64,000 bases of DNA, taken from the NCBI GenBank assembly GCA_944320105.1, contig CALUGA010000004.1:1-64000 (forward strand). Direction: 5' to 3'. Origin of the DNA: an uncultured Prevotella sp. (GTDB lineage Bacteria; Bacteroidota; Bacteroidia; Bacteroidales; Bacteroidaceae). The translations under genes were made by a program, and so were the position numbers. Shown here piece after piece: positions 25,129 to 33,677 of this stretch; within the stretch, counting starts at the first letter, position 1; every line of letters begins with the position of its first letter. The notes under the pieces were generated by a model that was not told where the DNA came from, made no database searches, and saw only the letters and a program-made list of their open reading frames with translations.

Positions 25129-26091
25129 TCAATGCCCCATGGCGCCGGTGTTCATCACCGGTTGGGCAGGCTCGTCGGAGCATAGCACCACCATGAGGTT
25201 GCTCGCCAAGGCGGCCCGCCTGTCGTCGTCAAGCTCCACCACGTGCTCTTCCGACAGCTTGTCGAGAGCCATCTTCACCATCGACACCGCTCCCTCCACA
25301 ATCTTCTCCCGGGCCGATATTATGGCTTCGGCCTGCTGGCGGCGCAGCATCACTGCGGCTATCTCGGGCGCGTAGGCAAGGTAATTGATGCGCGCCTCCA
25401 CAATCTCTATGCCCGCCATGCTCAGCCTTTCGTTGAGCTTGGCCTCAAGCTGCAGGTTTATCTCGTCGCCATCGTCGCGCAGGGTCAGCGCGCCGTTGTC
25501 GTGGCCGTTGTCGTCGTAGGCGTAAAGGCCGGCCACCTGGCGCAGCGCGGCGTCGCTCTGTATCCTCACAAAATTCTCGAACGCGCTCATCACCCCGGCC
25601 ACGGCGGCAGCCCCTATGGCGGTGGCCCCGCCGCCCTGGGCCACTGTTTGCGCGTCAATCTCAAACATTGCCTTGTAAGTGTCGCGCAGTTTCCATACGA
25701 GCATAAGCCCTATCATCACCGGGTTGCCCGCCTTGTCGTTCACCTTTATCGGTTCAATGTCGAGGTTGCGTGCGCGCAGCGAAAGCCTCTTCTTGGTCAT
25801 GAAGGGGTTCACCCAGTAGTATCCCGTGTTGGTGAACGTGCCTTTGTAACGCCCGAAGAATATAAGCACAACAGCCTCGTTAGGCTCAATCCGCATCAGC
25901 CCGATGAAGTTTATGCCGGCAGCTATGAGCACCACGAAGCCCGCTGCGGTCACTGCGTAAGCCCCGGCGCTCTCGTGCGGGATTGCAAGCGCTATGGCGA
26001 CGATGCCGCAAACGATGAGCAGCAAGTTGACGAAGAGCATCACGAAGCCGTTTAAGGCCGTTCCGCTGAATCTTACTTCCTTTGTTTCCAT
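25129..26091 (-). CDS. SPFH/Band 7 membrane protein
   Basis: Membrane-anchored SPFH (stomatin/prohibitin/flotillin) protein of 320 residues. Two close hydrophobic segments near residues 14-37 and 45-67 are followed by the SPFH start LMRIEPNEAVVLIFFGRYKGTFTNTGYYWVNPF, and then KVNDKAGNPVMIGLMLVWKL. The helical C-terminal region contains AYAPEIAAVMLRRQQAEAIISAREKIVEGAV, the typical coiled segment. Such proteins form membrane microdomain rings; the partner is unknown. It ends 48 bases upstream of the DUF4160 gene, so co-transcription is possible. Confidence 0.88.
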   Translation of the reverse strand: METKEVRFSGTALNGFVMLFVNLLLIVCGIVAIALAIPHESAGAYAVTAAGFVVLIAAGINFIGLMRIEPNEAVVLIFFGRYKGTFTNTGYYWVNPFMTKKRLSLRARNLDIEPIKVNDKAGNPVMIGLMLVWKLRDTYKAMFEIDAQTVAQGGGATAIGAAAVAGVMSAFENFVRIQSDAALRQVAGLYAYDDNGHDNGALTLRDDGDEINLQLEAKLNERLSMAGIEIVEARINYLAYAPEIAAVMLRRQQAEAIISAREKIVEGAVSMVKMALDKLSEEHVVELDDDRRAALASNLMVVLCSDEPAQPVMNTGAMGH

Positions 26092-26186
26092 AATTGCAAG
26101 AGCTTAAAGTTAATGTTGTACTTATGTCACAAAGATAGCAGATTCTGGCTGTGGCGCAATGCGGCGGCAGCCTGCTTTATTTATTT

Positions 26187-27557
26187 TTAACTCTTGTGTG
26201 CCTTGTGCCACCGCCTTGTAGCCATGTAGACGGCAATAGAGGCGGTGGTCAGTGCTTCCGATACGGCCAGGGCGAGCCAGATGCCCGTGTCGCCCATGAG
26301 GTCCGGGAGCAGGAGGAAAGCGGGCGCAAGGTAAACGATGCCGCGCAGCAGCGCAAAGGTCATGGCGGGCTTTATGCGCTCCACGCTCTGGAAGAAGCCT
26401 ATGCAGGTGATGTTGACCACGTAGAATACGAAGGCCGCCGCGAAGTAGGGGAAGCCGGCCACGGCAATGTCGGCGGCGGGAGTGCCGAGCTTGATGAAGA
26501 GGCCGGTGAGCAGCTGCGGGGTGGCCACGAACACTGCTGTTACCGCCGCTCCGCAGCCCACGGCGGTTAAGATGGCCACGCGCAGCGTCTGGCGCACGCG
26601 CTGCCACTGGCCCAGGCCGAAGTTGTAGCTTATTATCGGCTGGGCCGACTGGGCCGTGGCGTTGCCCACCATGAAGATGAACGGGGTGTAGTAGCAGGCA
26701 ATGCCGAAGGCACCCACGCCGTCGTCGCCCATGTGGTGCATGAATACGTAGTTGCCCACAAACGTGAGCACGGCCAGCGTAAGCTCGCCCAGAAGCCCCG
26801 GCGAGCCTATGCGGCACTGGTAGCCCACGTTGCGCAGCGAGTAGAGCAGGCTGCGGCGGCTCCACTTGGGGCGCAGCAGGCGCAGGGTGCGGGCGCCGAA
26901 GAGCAGGTAGCCCATGGCCATCAGTCCGCCAAGGGCCAGGCTTATGGCCGTGGCGAAGGCCGCCCCCATTACTCCCCAGCCAAAGGGGAAGATGAATATC
27001 ACGTCGAGCACGGCGTTGGCCACGGCAGTTACCACGCTGCAGGCCATGGCATACTTGGGCGAGCCGTCGAGGCGGATTACGAACAGCGCAATGGCTTCCC
27101 ACGCCTGGAACACCAGCGCCGGGGTGAACCACAGCGTGTAGTCAACCACGAGCGGCAGCAAGTGCTCCGACGAGCCGAGGGCCAGGGCCGTCTGCCGGGG
27201 GAAGGCCATTATCACCAGCGTGGGCAGCAGCGTGGCCACCGTGGCCAGGGCCATGGCTTGGGTGACGTTTAGCCGCGCGGCCTTTACCTTGCCCCGGGCC
27301 AGGTGGATGGAGGCCACCACCGAGCAGCCCGCGCCTATCATAAGGCCCAGGCCGGTGGCTATGGTGAACACCGGCACGTAGATGTTGATGGCGGCTATGC
27401 CGTCGCTGCCCGCGCCGTGGCCCACGCAGATGCCGTCGATGGCCGTCACCGCCGACATGCAGAGCATGCCCAGCAGCGTGGGTATGAAGTAGCGGCGGAA
27501 CAGCTTGAACACGTTTACCTTGCTGAGGTCGATCGAGTCTTTCTCAAGTTTCTCCAT
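26187..27557 (-). CDS. MATE-family efflux transporter
   Basis: Inner-membrane multidrug and toxin extrusion transporter, exporting cations or drugs with Na+ or H+. The 456-residue protein has about 12 membrane helices in two matching halves, with MATE-like stretches IPTLLGMLCMSAVTAIDGICVGHGAGSDGIAAINIY, AWEAIALFVIRLDGSPKYAM and GNATAQSAQPIISYNFGLGQ. Length is typical. A perfect promoter lies 130 bases upstream (27688-27719) and its leader contains a terminator-like hairpin (27588-27638), so expression may be controlled by conditional termination. Substrate unknown. Confidence 0.92.
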   Translation of the reverse strand: MEKLEKDSIDLSKVNVFKLFRRYFIPTLLGMLCMSAVTAIDGICVGHGAGSDGIAAINIYVPVFTIATGLGLMIGAGCSVVASIHLARGKVKAARLNVTQAMALATVATLLPTLVIMAFPRQTALALGSSEHLLPLVVDYTLWFTPALVFQAWEAIALFVIRLDGSPKYAMACSVVTAVANAVLDVIFIFPFGWGVMGAAFATAISLALGGLMAMGYLLFGARTLRLLRPKWSRRSLLYSLRNVGYQCRIGSPGLLGELTLAVLTFVGNYVFMHHMGDDGVGAFGIACYYTPFIFMVGNATAQSAQPIISYNFGLGQWQRVRQTLRVAILTAVGCGAAVTAVFVATPQLLTGLFIKLGTPAADIAVAGFPYFAAAFVFYVVNITCIGFFQSVERIKPAMTFALLRGIVYLAPAFLLLPDLMGDTGIWLALAVSEALTTASIAVYMATRRWHKAHKS

Positions 27558-27587
27558 ATTGCAGTTTGTTGTTTGTGTGCCGAGCCT

Positions 27588-27638
27588 AAAAAAGCCGGCT
27601 AAGCTGATTGGTTTTACCCAGTCATCTTATCCGGCTTT
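27588..27638 (-). promoter_or_regulatory. terminator-like hairpin in MATE leader (attenuator candidate)
   Basis: On the minus strand AAAGCCGG, TAAG, TGA and GG-type arms pair with CC, TCA, CTTA and CCGGCTTT, with single-base interruptions, and the stem is followed by six T. It ends about 30 bases before the MATE start codon and about 95 bases after the predicted transcription start. A rho-independent terminator inside a 5' leader normally means conditional read-through (riboswitch, leader peptide or protein control). I do not recognise the upstream part as a known aptamer. Confidence 0.6.
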
Positions 27639-27687
27639 CAGGCCCTCCGATGAGGATTACAAAACGCTTTTGTCCGTAATTAGGGTG

Positions 27688-27719
27688 CAAAGGTATCACT
27701 ATTGGGGCAAGCTGCCAAA
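27688..27719 (-). promoter_or_regulatory. promoter of MATE gene
   Basis: Minus strand: TTTG (27716-27719), exact 20-base spacer, TACCTTTG (27688-27695). Start of transcription expected near 27681. Confidence 0.8.
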
Positions 27720-27897
27720 TCTTTTTGCTTGTTTTAACATCTCGCCCTCGGGCTTGGCCTGCGCCCTCGTGGCCGGTTTGGCCCAGCGCGGGGCGCCCCG
27801 GCGTGGGCGGCGCGCAGCAAGGTTGGCTGAAGGTAGATTCGGGATTAATTGTTTACAACGGCCATGCCCAAGTGCCTCCTCTGCCGAACCAGATTGC

Positions 27898-27985
27898 AGA
27901 ACGGCCTGTTCTGCAGTCTCAAACAGGCCGTTTGGGGCGGCCAAACGGCCTGTTTTGGCCGCTCAAACGGCACGTTGTGCAAGTT
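27898..27985. repeat. 22-bp-period palindrome array, locus 4
   Basis: Four units at 27898, 27920, 27942 and 27964 in the divergent gap between the MATE gene and mnmA. Units 2 and 3 form a perfect 15-bp stem, AAACAGGCCGTTTGG (27921-27935) with CCAAACGGCCTGTTT (27941-27955), loop of five. The rest of the gap has the two promoters; TAACTTTG at 28135-28142 is the probable mnmA -7 element. Confidence 0.88.
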
Positions 27986-28151
27986 GTTGGCTATCAGATT
28001 GTTGCGCGGTGATGCCAGCGTTGCGAAAATATTTTACTGTTTTTGCCTTTCGGTTTGTATGCCGCGCAGCCTTACTGGCTGCCTTGCGGGCTATGATTTC
28101 TTGCCTGCGGCTGTGCCGTTTCGCGGAAATGTTGTAACTTTGCGGGCAGAT

Positions 28152-29228
28152 ATGCATACAGAAATTAGCGACAAGAAGATAGCTGTGCTCCTCTCCGGCG
28201 GGGTGGACAGTTCCGTGGTGGTTTACGAGCTGGCCTCGCGCGGGCTGCACCCCGACTGCTTTTACATAAAGATAGGGCCTGAGGAAGAGGCCGAGTGGGA
28301 TTGCTCGTCGGAGGAGGACATGGAGATGGCCACGGCCGTGGCTGCGCGCTACGGCTGCCGCCTGGAGGTGGTGGACTGCCACAGGGAGTATTGGGACAAG
28401 GTGACGCGCTACACCATGGACAAGGTGAGGGCCGGGCTTACGCCCAATCCCGACGTTATGTGCAACAGGCTCATAAAGTTTGGCGCGTTCGACGAGAAGC
28501 GGGGCCACGACTATGACCTCATTGCCACGGGCCACTATGCCCAGACAGAGACCATCGACGGGCTGAAGTGGCTCACCACCAGCCCCGACCCCGTGAAGGA
28601 CCAAACCGACTTCCTCGCCCAGATATACGACTGGCAGCTGCGCAAGGCTTTCTTCCCGATAGGCCACTACATGAAGGACGAGGTGCGCCGCATAGCCGAG
28701 CGCGAGCACCTCGTGAACGCCCGGAGGAAGGATTCGCAGGGCATCTGCTTCCTCGGTAAGATAAACTATAACGACTACCTGCGCCGCTATCTCGGCGAAC
28801 AGCCGGGCGACGTGGTTGACATAGACACAGGGCGGAAGATAGGGCAGCACCGGGGACTGTGGTTCCACACCATAGGCCAGCGCCACGGACTGGGCTTCGG
28901 CGGTGGCCCGTGGTATGCGGTGAAGAAGGATGTGGCGGCCAACATGCTCTACGTTAGCCATGGTTTCGACCCCGCTGCGGCCTACAAGCGCGACTTCCCC
29001 ATCCACGGTTTCCACTTCCTCACCGTGAGCGAGCTGCCCGAGAGGGTGACGTTCAAGATACGCCACACTCCCGAGTTCCACCCCGCCACGCTCGAACAGA
29101 CCGCCCCCGGCTGCTATACCGTCCACTCCGAGGAACTTATCCAGGGCGTGGCGCCGGGGCAGTTCTGTGTGGTTTACGATGCCGACCACCACCGCTGCTA
29201 CGGCTCGGGGGAAATAACGGTGGAGTGA
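28152..29228 (+). CDS. mnmA: tRNA 2-thiouridylase MnmA
   Basis: Adds sulfur to U34 of tRNA(Lys/Glu/Gln) using ATP. The 358-residue protein has the PP-loop IAVLLSGGVDSSVVVYEL at its start, the catalytic cysteine in NPDVMCNRLIKFGAF, the ATGHYAQTE motif, the second cysteine in KDSQGICFLGKI, and FHTIGQRHGLGFGGGPWYAVKKD. Length is typical. Frames extend upstream to 27849, but the ATG at 28152 is 10 bases after the -7 element and directly precedes the PP-loop. The very short leader is unusual, so the -7 call is tentative. Confidence 0.94.
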   Translation: MHTEISDKKIAVLLSGGVDSSVVVYELASRGLHPDCFYIKIGPEEEAEWDCSSEEDMEMATAVAARYGCRLEVVDCHREYWDKVTRYTMDKVRAGLTPNPDVMCNRLIKFGAFDEKRGHDYDLIATGHYAQTETIDGLKWLTTSPDPVKDQTDFLAQIYDWQLRKAFFPIGHYMKDEVRRIAEREHLVNARRKDSQGICFLGKINYNDYLRRYLGEQPGDVVDIDTGRKIGQHRGLWFHTIGQRHGLGFGGGPWYAVKKDVAANMLYVSHGFDPAAAYKRDFPIHGFHFLTVSELPERVTFKIRHTPEFHPATLEQTAPGCYTVHSEELIQGVAPGQFCVVYDADHHRCYGSGEITVE

Positions 29229-29245
29229 GTAAGGAGACGGGAGTC

Positions 29246-29299
29246 GGGAGACTGGAGACAGACGAATGCTTCGTGGGGAGACTGGAAACAGACGAATGC
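29246..29299 (+). repeat. short direct repeat after mnmA
   Basis: GGGAGACTGGAGACAGACGA... (29246-29269) recurs with one change at 29276-29299. It is followed by a 70-base A+T-rich tract of TTAATTCTTAACTC and TTTTAATTTTTAAC units up to the next gene at 29441. No gene is seen in this gap. Confidence 0.7.
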
Positions 29300-29440
29300 A
29301 TTTTAGGAATACAATAGTACGGGAGTTGCAGGCGTCCATACATCCCCCCACTCAGCATATTTTCCTAATTCTTAATTCTTAACTCTTAACTCACAAAGCA
29401 TATTCTTTTAATTTTTAACTTTTAATTTTTAACTCTAAAA

Positions 29441-29758
29441 ATGCTTTTAACGACAACAGCAATGATTGAAGGCAGCCCCGTGAGGGAATATCTCGGGGTT
29501 GTGACTGGTGAGGCCATAATAGGCGCAAACTTCGTGAAGGATTTCTTCGCAGGCATACGCGACATCGTGGGCGGGCGCTCGGGTAGCTACGAGCAGGTGC
29601 TGCGCGAGGCGCAAGACTCGGCCATGCACGAGATGGAGGAACGCGCCGCGCAGATTGGCGCGAACGCAGTGATAGGCATCGACCTCGACTATGAGACCGT
29701 AGGGCAGAATGGCTCGATGATCATGGTGACTTGCAGCGGCACGGCGGTAAGGATCTGA
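29441..29758 (+). CDS. YbjQ/UPF0145 family protein
   Basis: A 105-residue cytosolic protein with the UPF0145 pattern: [80 protein letters not shown], and a final [13 protein letters not shown] strand. Family members form decameric rings and are sometimes called putative heavy-metal-binding proteins, but no proven activity is known to me. Preceded by an A+T-rich tract, followed by a strong hairpin shared with the convergent kinase gene. Confidence 0.9.
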   Translation: MLLTTTAMIEGSPVREYLGVVTGEAIIGANFVKDFFAGIRDIVGGRSGSYEQVLREAQDSAMHEMEERAAQIGANAVIGIDLDYETVGQNGSMIMVTCSGTAVRI

Positions 29759-29773
29759 CGGCTGCCGTAGGCA

Positions 29774-29809
29774 CCCTTTCCCGCAGCCAATTGGCTTGGC
29801 GGGAAAGGG
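29774..29809. terminator. hairpin between YbjQ and kinase genes
   Basis: CCCTTTCCCGC pairs with GCGGGAAAGGG around a 14-base loop, between convergent genes (29758 and 29812). Confidence 0.7.
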
Positions 29810-29811
29810 CT

Positions 29812-30819
29812 TCAGGGCCTTGGCCACAAGTTGTAGTCCAAGGCTTCGTTGTCGTCGTTGGCCTCTGCGCCGGGGCTTCCGGCTTGGGCGGGCGGCTCGG
29901 CTTGGGCGCGGCGGTGGAGCGTAAGGGCTACGTAGGTGGCCAAGGCCGCTGCTGCGCATATCATGGCCGCGAGGGCAATGCGCTGCCACCATGGCGCGGG
30001 CTTGGCCGCGAAGAGCCGCGACAGCGGTTCGGGCCTGTCTGCGGGGCGGCGGCGTGTGCAGGCTTCGGCCAGGTGCAAGAGCCTCTTGTCGCCCGTGGCC
30101 TCGGCCATGTCGCGCATCACCATGCCCAGCGAGTAGGCATCGGCGCGCCCGTCGGCACTCGCCCCGGGCACGAGCAGCTCGGGCGCAATGTAGCCCGATG
30201 TGCCGGCGGGGAGCTTAAGCACGCTGAACGAATCGCTGTCGGCGAGGCTGAAGTCGATGAGCTTCACGTTCTGCCCATTGTGCGTCACCATTATGTTCGA
30301 TGGCTTGAGGTCGCGGTGTATGGCCTGCCTGCTGTGCATATAGTCGAGTGCTGAGGCCAGCTGTTGGGCCACCTTGCGGGCCAGCTGCTTGGTAAGGGCG
30401 TGGCTGTCGATGAGGCTCTGCAGCGTGTCGCCGTCGATGTATTCCATCACTATCGTCTGCCCCAGGCCCTCCACCTGCTCCATCCCTATGGTGCGGCAGA
30501 TGTTGGGGTGGTCGAGCAGCAGCCCTATCTCGAACTCCTTTGCCAGTGCCTGGCGGTAGATGGGCGTGTAGCAGAAGTCGGCCTTGAGGCATTTTAGCAT
30601 ATAGAGCTTGCCGTAGCGCGTGGCCGTGAGCAGCCTCGTGTGGCCCGAGGGCGACACGTAGCACTGGCGGATGTTGGCAAACGCGCTCTCCACGGGCTGC
30701 GGGCTGCCTGCTTCCATCTCGCCGTCTATGTCGTCGGTATAGCCCGACGAGAGGTCTGCCTGGTCGTTCGCGCCGGGTGCTTGGCTTTGTTGTTTCACTT
30801 TGTCTTTTTCGCTTTTCAC
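29812..30819 (-). CDS. Hanks-type serine/threonine protein kinase, membrane-anchored
   Basis: A 335-residue eukaryote-like kinase. After a charged 45-residue start, the kinase domain shows YMLKCLK (ATP-binding Lys), LAKEFEIGLLL (helix C Glu), VMEYIDGDTLQSLID, the catalytic loop IHRDLKPSNIMV, DFSLAD in place of the usual DFG, and GTSGYIAPELL. One membrane helix near residues 283-304 (RIALAAMICAAAALATYVALTL) and a short acidic tail outside. All catalytic residues are present, so it is probably active despite DFS. It overlaps the upstream gene by four bases (ATGA) and is last in a leftward run starting near 35707. Confidence 0.9.
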   Translation of the reverse strand: MKSEKDKVKQQSQAPGANDQADLSSGYTDDIDGEMEAGSPQPVESAFANIRQCYVSPSGHTRLLTATRYGKLYMLKCLKADFCYTPIYRQALAKEFEIGLLLDHPNICRTIGMEQVEGLGQTIVMEYIDGDTLQSLIDSHALTKQLARKVAQQLASALDYMHSRQAIHRDLKPSNIMVTHNGQNVKLIDFSLADSDSFSVLKLPAGTSGYIAPELLVPGASADGRADAYSLGMVMRDMAEATGDKRLLHLAEACTRRRPADRPEPLSRLFAAKPAPWWQRIALAAMICAAAALATYVALTLHRRAQAEPPAQAGSPGAEANDDNEALDYNLWPRP

Positions 30820-31379
30820 TTCAGGTTGATTATTGTCAGCCCGCCGTTGCGGCCTGCCACGAACGGCGCGGTGCGTTCCTCGTAGCGCTCCAAGAACGGC
30901 AGGTAAAGGGGCTGGCCCTTGATGAAGCAGCCCGTAACGAACTTGTCGCCCTCTTGCATCTTGCTGTTTTGCGAGCGGGTCACCTCATACCGGCTGTCGC
31001 CGAGGTAGCGCAGCGTTACCAGGCGGTTGGGCGCCCAGCCTATTTCCACCGTGCTGCCCTCGCCAATGTCGCCGCTTGCCAGCCCGTCGGCGGCGAAGAA
31101 AGACGAGTTGTAGCGCGTGCTCTTCTTGAGCCAGAGCACAAACGCCGTGTAGTTTTTGTGGCCGAGGCACGCCGCCAGGCGGTCGAGCGTTTCCACGCGG
31201 GGCTTGTGCGCATCGTTTACGTAGCCCCACATCCGCTTCAGCGTGGATGCCGATATGTGCTGTCCGGTCTTTTTGTACACGAACATCGAGAAGTCCTCGA
31301 AGTCTGTCGTGGTGCTTAGCACCCTCTTGTACTGCTGTTCGAGCATGGTCTTCAGTTCTTCAATCTCAGGTGTGGTCAT
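30816..31379 (-). CDS. small regulator-like protein coupled to the kinase
   Basis: A 187-residue protein with no name I can give. The N-terminal 85 residues carry a pattern I have seen at the start of many Bacteroidetes regulatory proteins: DFEDFSMFVYKKTGQHISASTLKRMWGYV, then PRVETLDRLAACLGHKNYTAFVLWL, which looks like a helix-turn-helix. The C-terminal half is beta-rich (STVEIGWAPNRLVTLRYLGDSRYEVTRSQN, KMQEGDKF). The stop overlaps the kinase start (ATGA), so the two are made in fixed ratio; a kinase partner or target is plausible. No membrane segment. Confidence 0.65.
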   Translation of the reverse strand: MTTPEIEELKTMLEQQYKRVLSTTTDFEDFSMFVYKKTGQHISASTLKRMWGYVNDAHKPRVETLDRLAACLGHKNYTAFVLWLKKSTRYNSSFFAADGLASGDIGEGSTVEIGWAPNRLVTLRYLGDSRYEVTRSQNSKMQEGDKFVTGCFIKGQPLYLPFLERYEERTAPFVAGRNGGLTIINLK

Positions 31380-31420
31380 GTGTCTTATCGTGTATATCCT
31401 TTATTCTTGTTCCTTGCTTC

Positions 31421-33622
31421 TCAATAGTCCGTCTCCACTATGTTGGCAAAGCGGCTCCACGCCTCGCTGGCCTTGTAGGCTGCCGAGCGGCCCAGTGGCA
31501 CGTGGACTGTGCATTGGCTCAGAAGCGCGGAGTAAGAAGTGGTGAACGCCTCGGGGCGGCACAGGGGCGGGTAGTAAGCCTCAAGGTAGATGTGGCGGAG
31601 CGGGCAGCCGTCGAATGCGTAGTCGGAGATGAGGGCGGTCTGGCTTCCTATCCTCACTGTGTGCAGGCGGCTGCACTCTTGGAAGGTGGCCGTAGGCACG
31701 GTGCTGAGGCTTCCGGGCAGAGTTACCTCCTCCACGCTGCTGCCTGCAAAGGCTGCCTGCCCCATCTCGGTGATGCCGTCGGGCATGGTGACGCTGGTTA
31801 TGGAGCTGCCCGCAAAGGCTCTCTCGCCTATGGTGGTGACGGTAGGCGGCAGGGCGTAGTGGCCTGTCTTGCCGGCCGGGAACCACGTTATCTGCTTGCC
31901 GTCGGCTGTGAGCAGTACGCCGTCTTGGCTGCTGTATGCTGTGTTGAGCGGCGACACCGAGATGGCGGCGAGGGCCGTGCAGCCTTCCGACTGCTCCACC
32001 GTCGTGGCCTTGGAGGGGATGGTAAGCCGCTCCAGCGAGGCGCAGCCGCGCATGGCATCCTGCTCCACGGTGGTGGCATTGTCGGGCAGTGACAGCGTGG
32101 TGAGGCCCGTGCATCCGGCAAAAAGCCCTTGCCCAACTATGTTGTTGCGGGCGAAGCGCTGGCCGTCGTAAGTGTTGCCGCCGCTCACTATGGTGGCGTC
32201 GGTCATGTCTACGCTGGCAAGGCGCCCTTTGCCTGCACTACCGTCAGGTTCGCGCCCCATCATTCGGCGTAGCAGGCGGAGGTCGTCCCCGTTCATCGGG
32301 CCTGCGAATGCAAGCTCGCTGAATGTGTATATGTCGTTGCCGATGAGAGCGGCCAGTTCTCCCGGATAGCGCAGCGTTACGGCCCCTGTGGTGGTAACGG
32401 TTATGGGGGCAGTGGCCGTTTCGCCCACGGTATTGGCGGCAAATGCCTTTATCTGGTAAGTGGTGCGCTGCTGCAGGTCGCCCACGCGTATTGTGAACGC
32501 CGTGGCTGCGTTTATGTCGGCACTGCTGTGGATGCGCTGTTCAGTGCCGTTGGCAGTGTTGGTTACTATGAGTCCGGTGGCAGTCAGTGGCTCGCCGCCG
32601 TTGTCGGCCACGGTATACCTTACCATTGCGCTCGTTGGGCCACTGGCAAGGAGGTCGGGCGGGGTTATGGTGGGCGCCTTGTTGGGCGTGGTTGTGAAGG
32701 AGAGTGTGTCGCTGAAAGTGGTGTTGTAGCCATCGTAAGCCCTGAGGCAGAAGCGGTAGACCGTGCCGGGAGTGAGGCCGCCGAGGCGGAGCGTGGCCGT
32801 GGTGCCGCTGACGGTGGTGCCTTGTGCGGCGACCATCTGGCCGTTGGCTGTGCCAAGGAGGAACGTAAGCTCTGGCATGCTGCCGTTGTCGAGCGTGTCG
32901 GCCCGGCCGCAGAGCGTGGCACTTGTGCGCGTGATGTCGGTGGGCTGGCTAACGGTAGGCTTGCTGCTGGGCATCGTCGTGAAGTTGAGCGTGTCGCTGA
33001 AGGTGGTGTTTTTGCCATCGTAAGCCCTGAGGCAGAAACGGTAGGCCGTGCCGGGGGTGAGGCCGCCGAGGCGGAGCGTGGCCGTGGTGCCGCTGACGGT
33101 GGTGCCTTGTGCGGCGGCCATCCGGCCGTTGGCAGTGCCTACGAGGAAATCAAGTTGGGGCATGGTGCCGTCGTCGAGCGGCTCGGCCTGGCCACGCAGT
33201 GTGGCGTATGTGTGCCTTATGTCGGTGGCCTCGCACACGGCGGGCTTGCCGGAGGGTATCGTGGTGAACGAGAGCACGTTGCTGCGCAGTTGTGTGCGAC
33301 CGTTGTCGGCCATGAGGCAGAAGTGGTAAGTGGTGCCGGGAGTAAGCCCCGTGATGCGCTGCCACACGCTGTCGGCCTCGGTCAAGGCATCCTCGGTGGT
33401 GCTGCCCATGGCCTCGGTGGTGCCGTAGAGGAAGCGCAAGGCAGGCATCTCGGTGCTTCCTTGCAGGCTTATTCGGCCGCAGAGCGTGGCTTCGGTGTGG
33501 AGCACGGCGGCTGCTCCCGTGGCCTTGAGGTGCGGCTCGAAGCTGGCGGGGCCGTCGTCGGGGCTGCAAGAGCAGAGCCACGCTGCGGCCGGCAGTGCTG
33601 TTATTAGTATCTTGACGTTCAT
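31421..33622 (-). CDS. surface lipoprotein with FN3-like and BspA leucine-rich repeats
   Basis: A 733-residue lipoprotein: MNVKILITALPAAAWLCSCSPDD has a lipobox with Cys near residue 17. Residues about 20-410 are tandem fibronectin-III-like units (each with TSATLCGR..., LGGLTPGTxYRFCLRAYDG, FSDTLxFTT); residues about 430-700 carry LRR_5/BspA repeats (CTGLTTLSLPDNATTVEQDAM, ERAFAGSSITSVTMPDGITEMG, AFAGSSVEEVTLPGSLSTV). Such proteins bind host or matrix ligands in oral and gut Bacteroidales. The start at 33622 is chosen for the lipobox; the frame is open to 33730. Two FN3 units are almost identical in DNA (period 285 bp). It lies 41 bases upstream of the kinase pair. Confidence 0.85.
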   Translation of the reverse strand: MNVKILITALPAAAWLCSCSPDDGPASFEPHLKATGAAAVLHTEATLCGRISLQGSTEMPALRFLYGTTEAMGSTTEDALTEADSVWQRITGLTPGTTYHFCLMADNGRTQLRSNVLSFTTIPSGKPAVCEATDIRHTYATLRGQAEPLDDGTMPQLDFLVGTANGRMAAAQGTTVSGTTATLRLGGLTPGTAYRFCLRAYDGKNTTFSDTLNFTTMPSSKPTVSQPTDITRTSATLCGRADTLDNGSMPELTFLLGTANGQMVAAQGTTVSGTTATLRLGGLTPGTVYRFCLRAYDGYNTTFSDTLSFTTTPNKAPTITPPDLLASGPTSAMVRYTVADNGGEPLTATGLIVTNTANGTEQRIHSSADINAATAFTIRVGDLQQRTTYQIKAFAANTVGETATAPITVTTTGAVTLRYPGELAALIGNDIYTFSELAFAGPMNGDDLRLLRRMMGREPDGSAGKGRLASVDMTDATIVSGGNTYDGQRFARNNIVGQGLFAGCTGLTTLSLPDNATTVEQDAMRGCASLERLTIPSKATTVEQSEGCTALAAISVSPLNTAYSSQDGVLLTADGKQITWFPAGKTGHYALPPTVTTIGERAFAGSSITSVTMPDGITEMGQAAFAGSSVEEVTLPGSLSTVPTATFQECSRLHTVRIGSQTALISDYAFDGCPLRHIYLEAYYPPLCRPEAFTTSYSALLSQCTVHVPLGRSAAYKASEAWSRFANIVETDY
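32695..33145 (-). repeat. 285-bp-period internal duplication
   Basis: The block 32695-32860 recurs with few changes at 32980-33145, encoding TTATLRLGGLTPGT and neighbouring FN3 residues. The period of 285 bases equals 95 codons, so the reading frame is kept. Near-identity at the DNA level points to recent duplication or gene conversion. Confidence 0.85.
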
Positions 33623-33677
33623 CTTTGGCTTGTCTGTTTTGTGGCGACGGCCCATTGGCGGGCGCGTTGATGATTGT

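Noticed and set aside
27849-28151. Extended start of mnmA at 27849
   Set aside because: The extension runs through the palindrome array and the -7 promoter element; the PP-loop sits right after the ATG at 28152.
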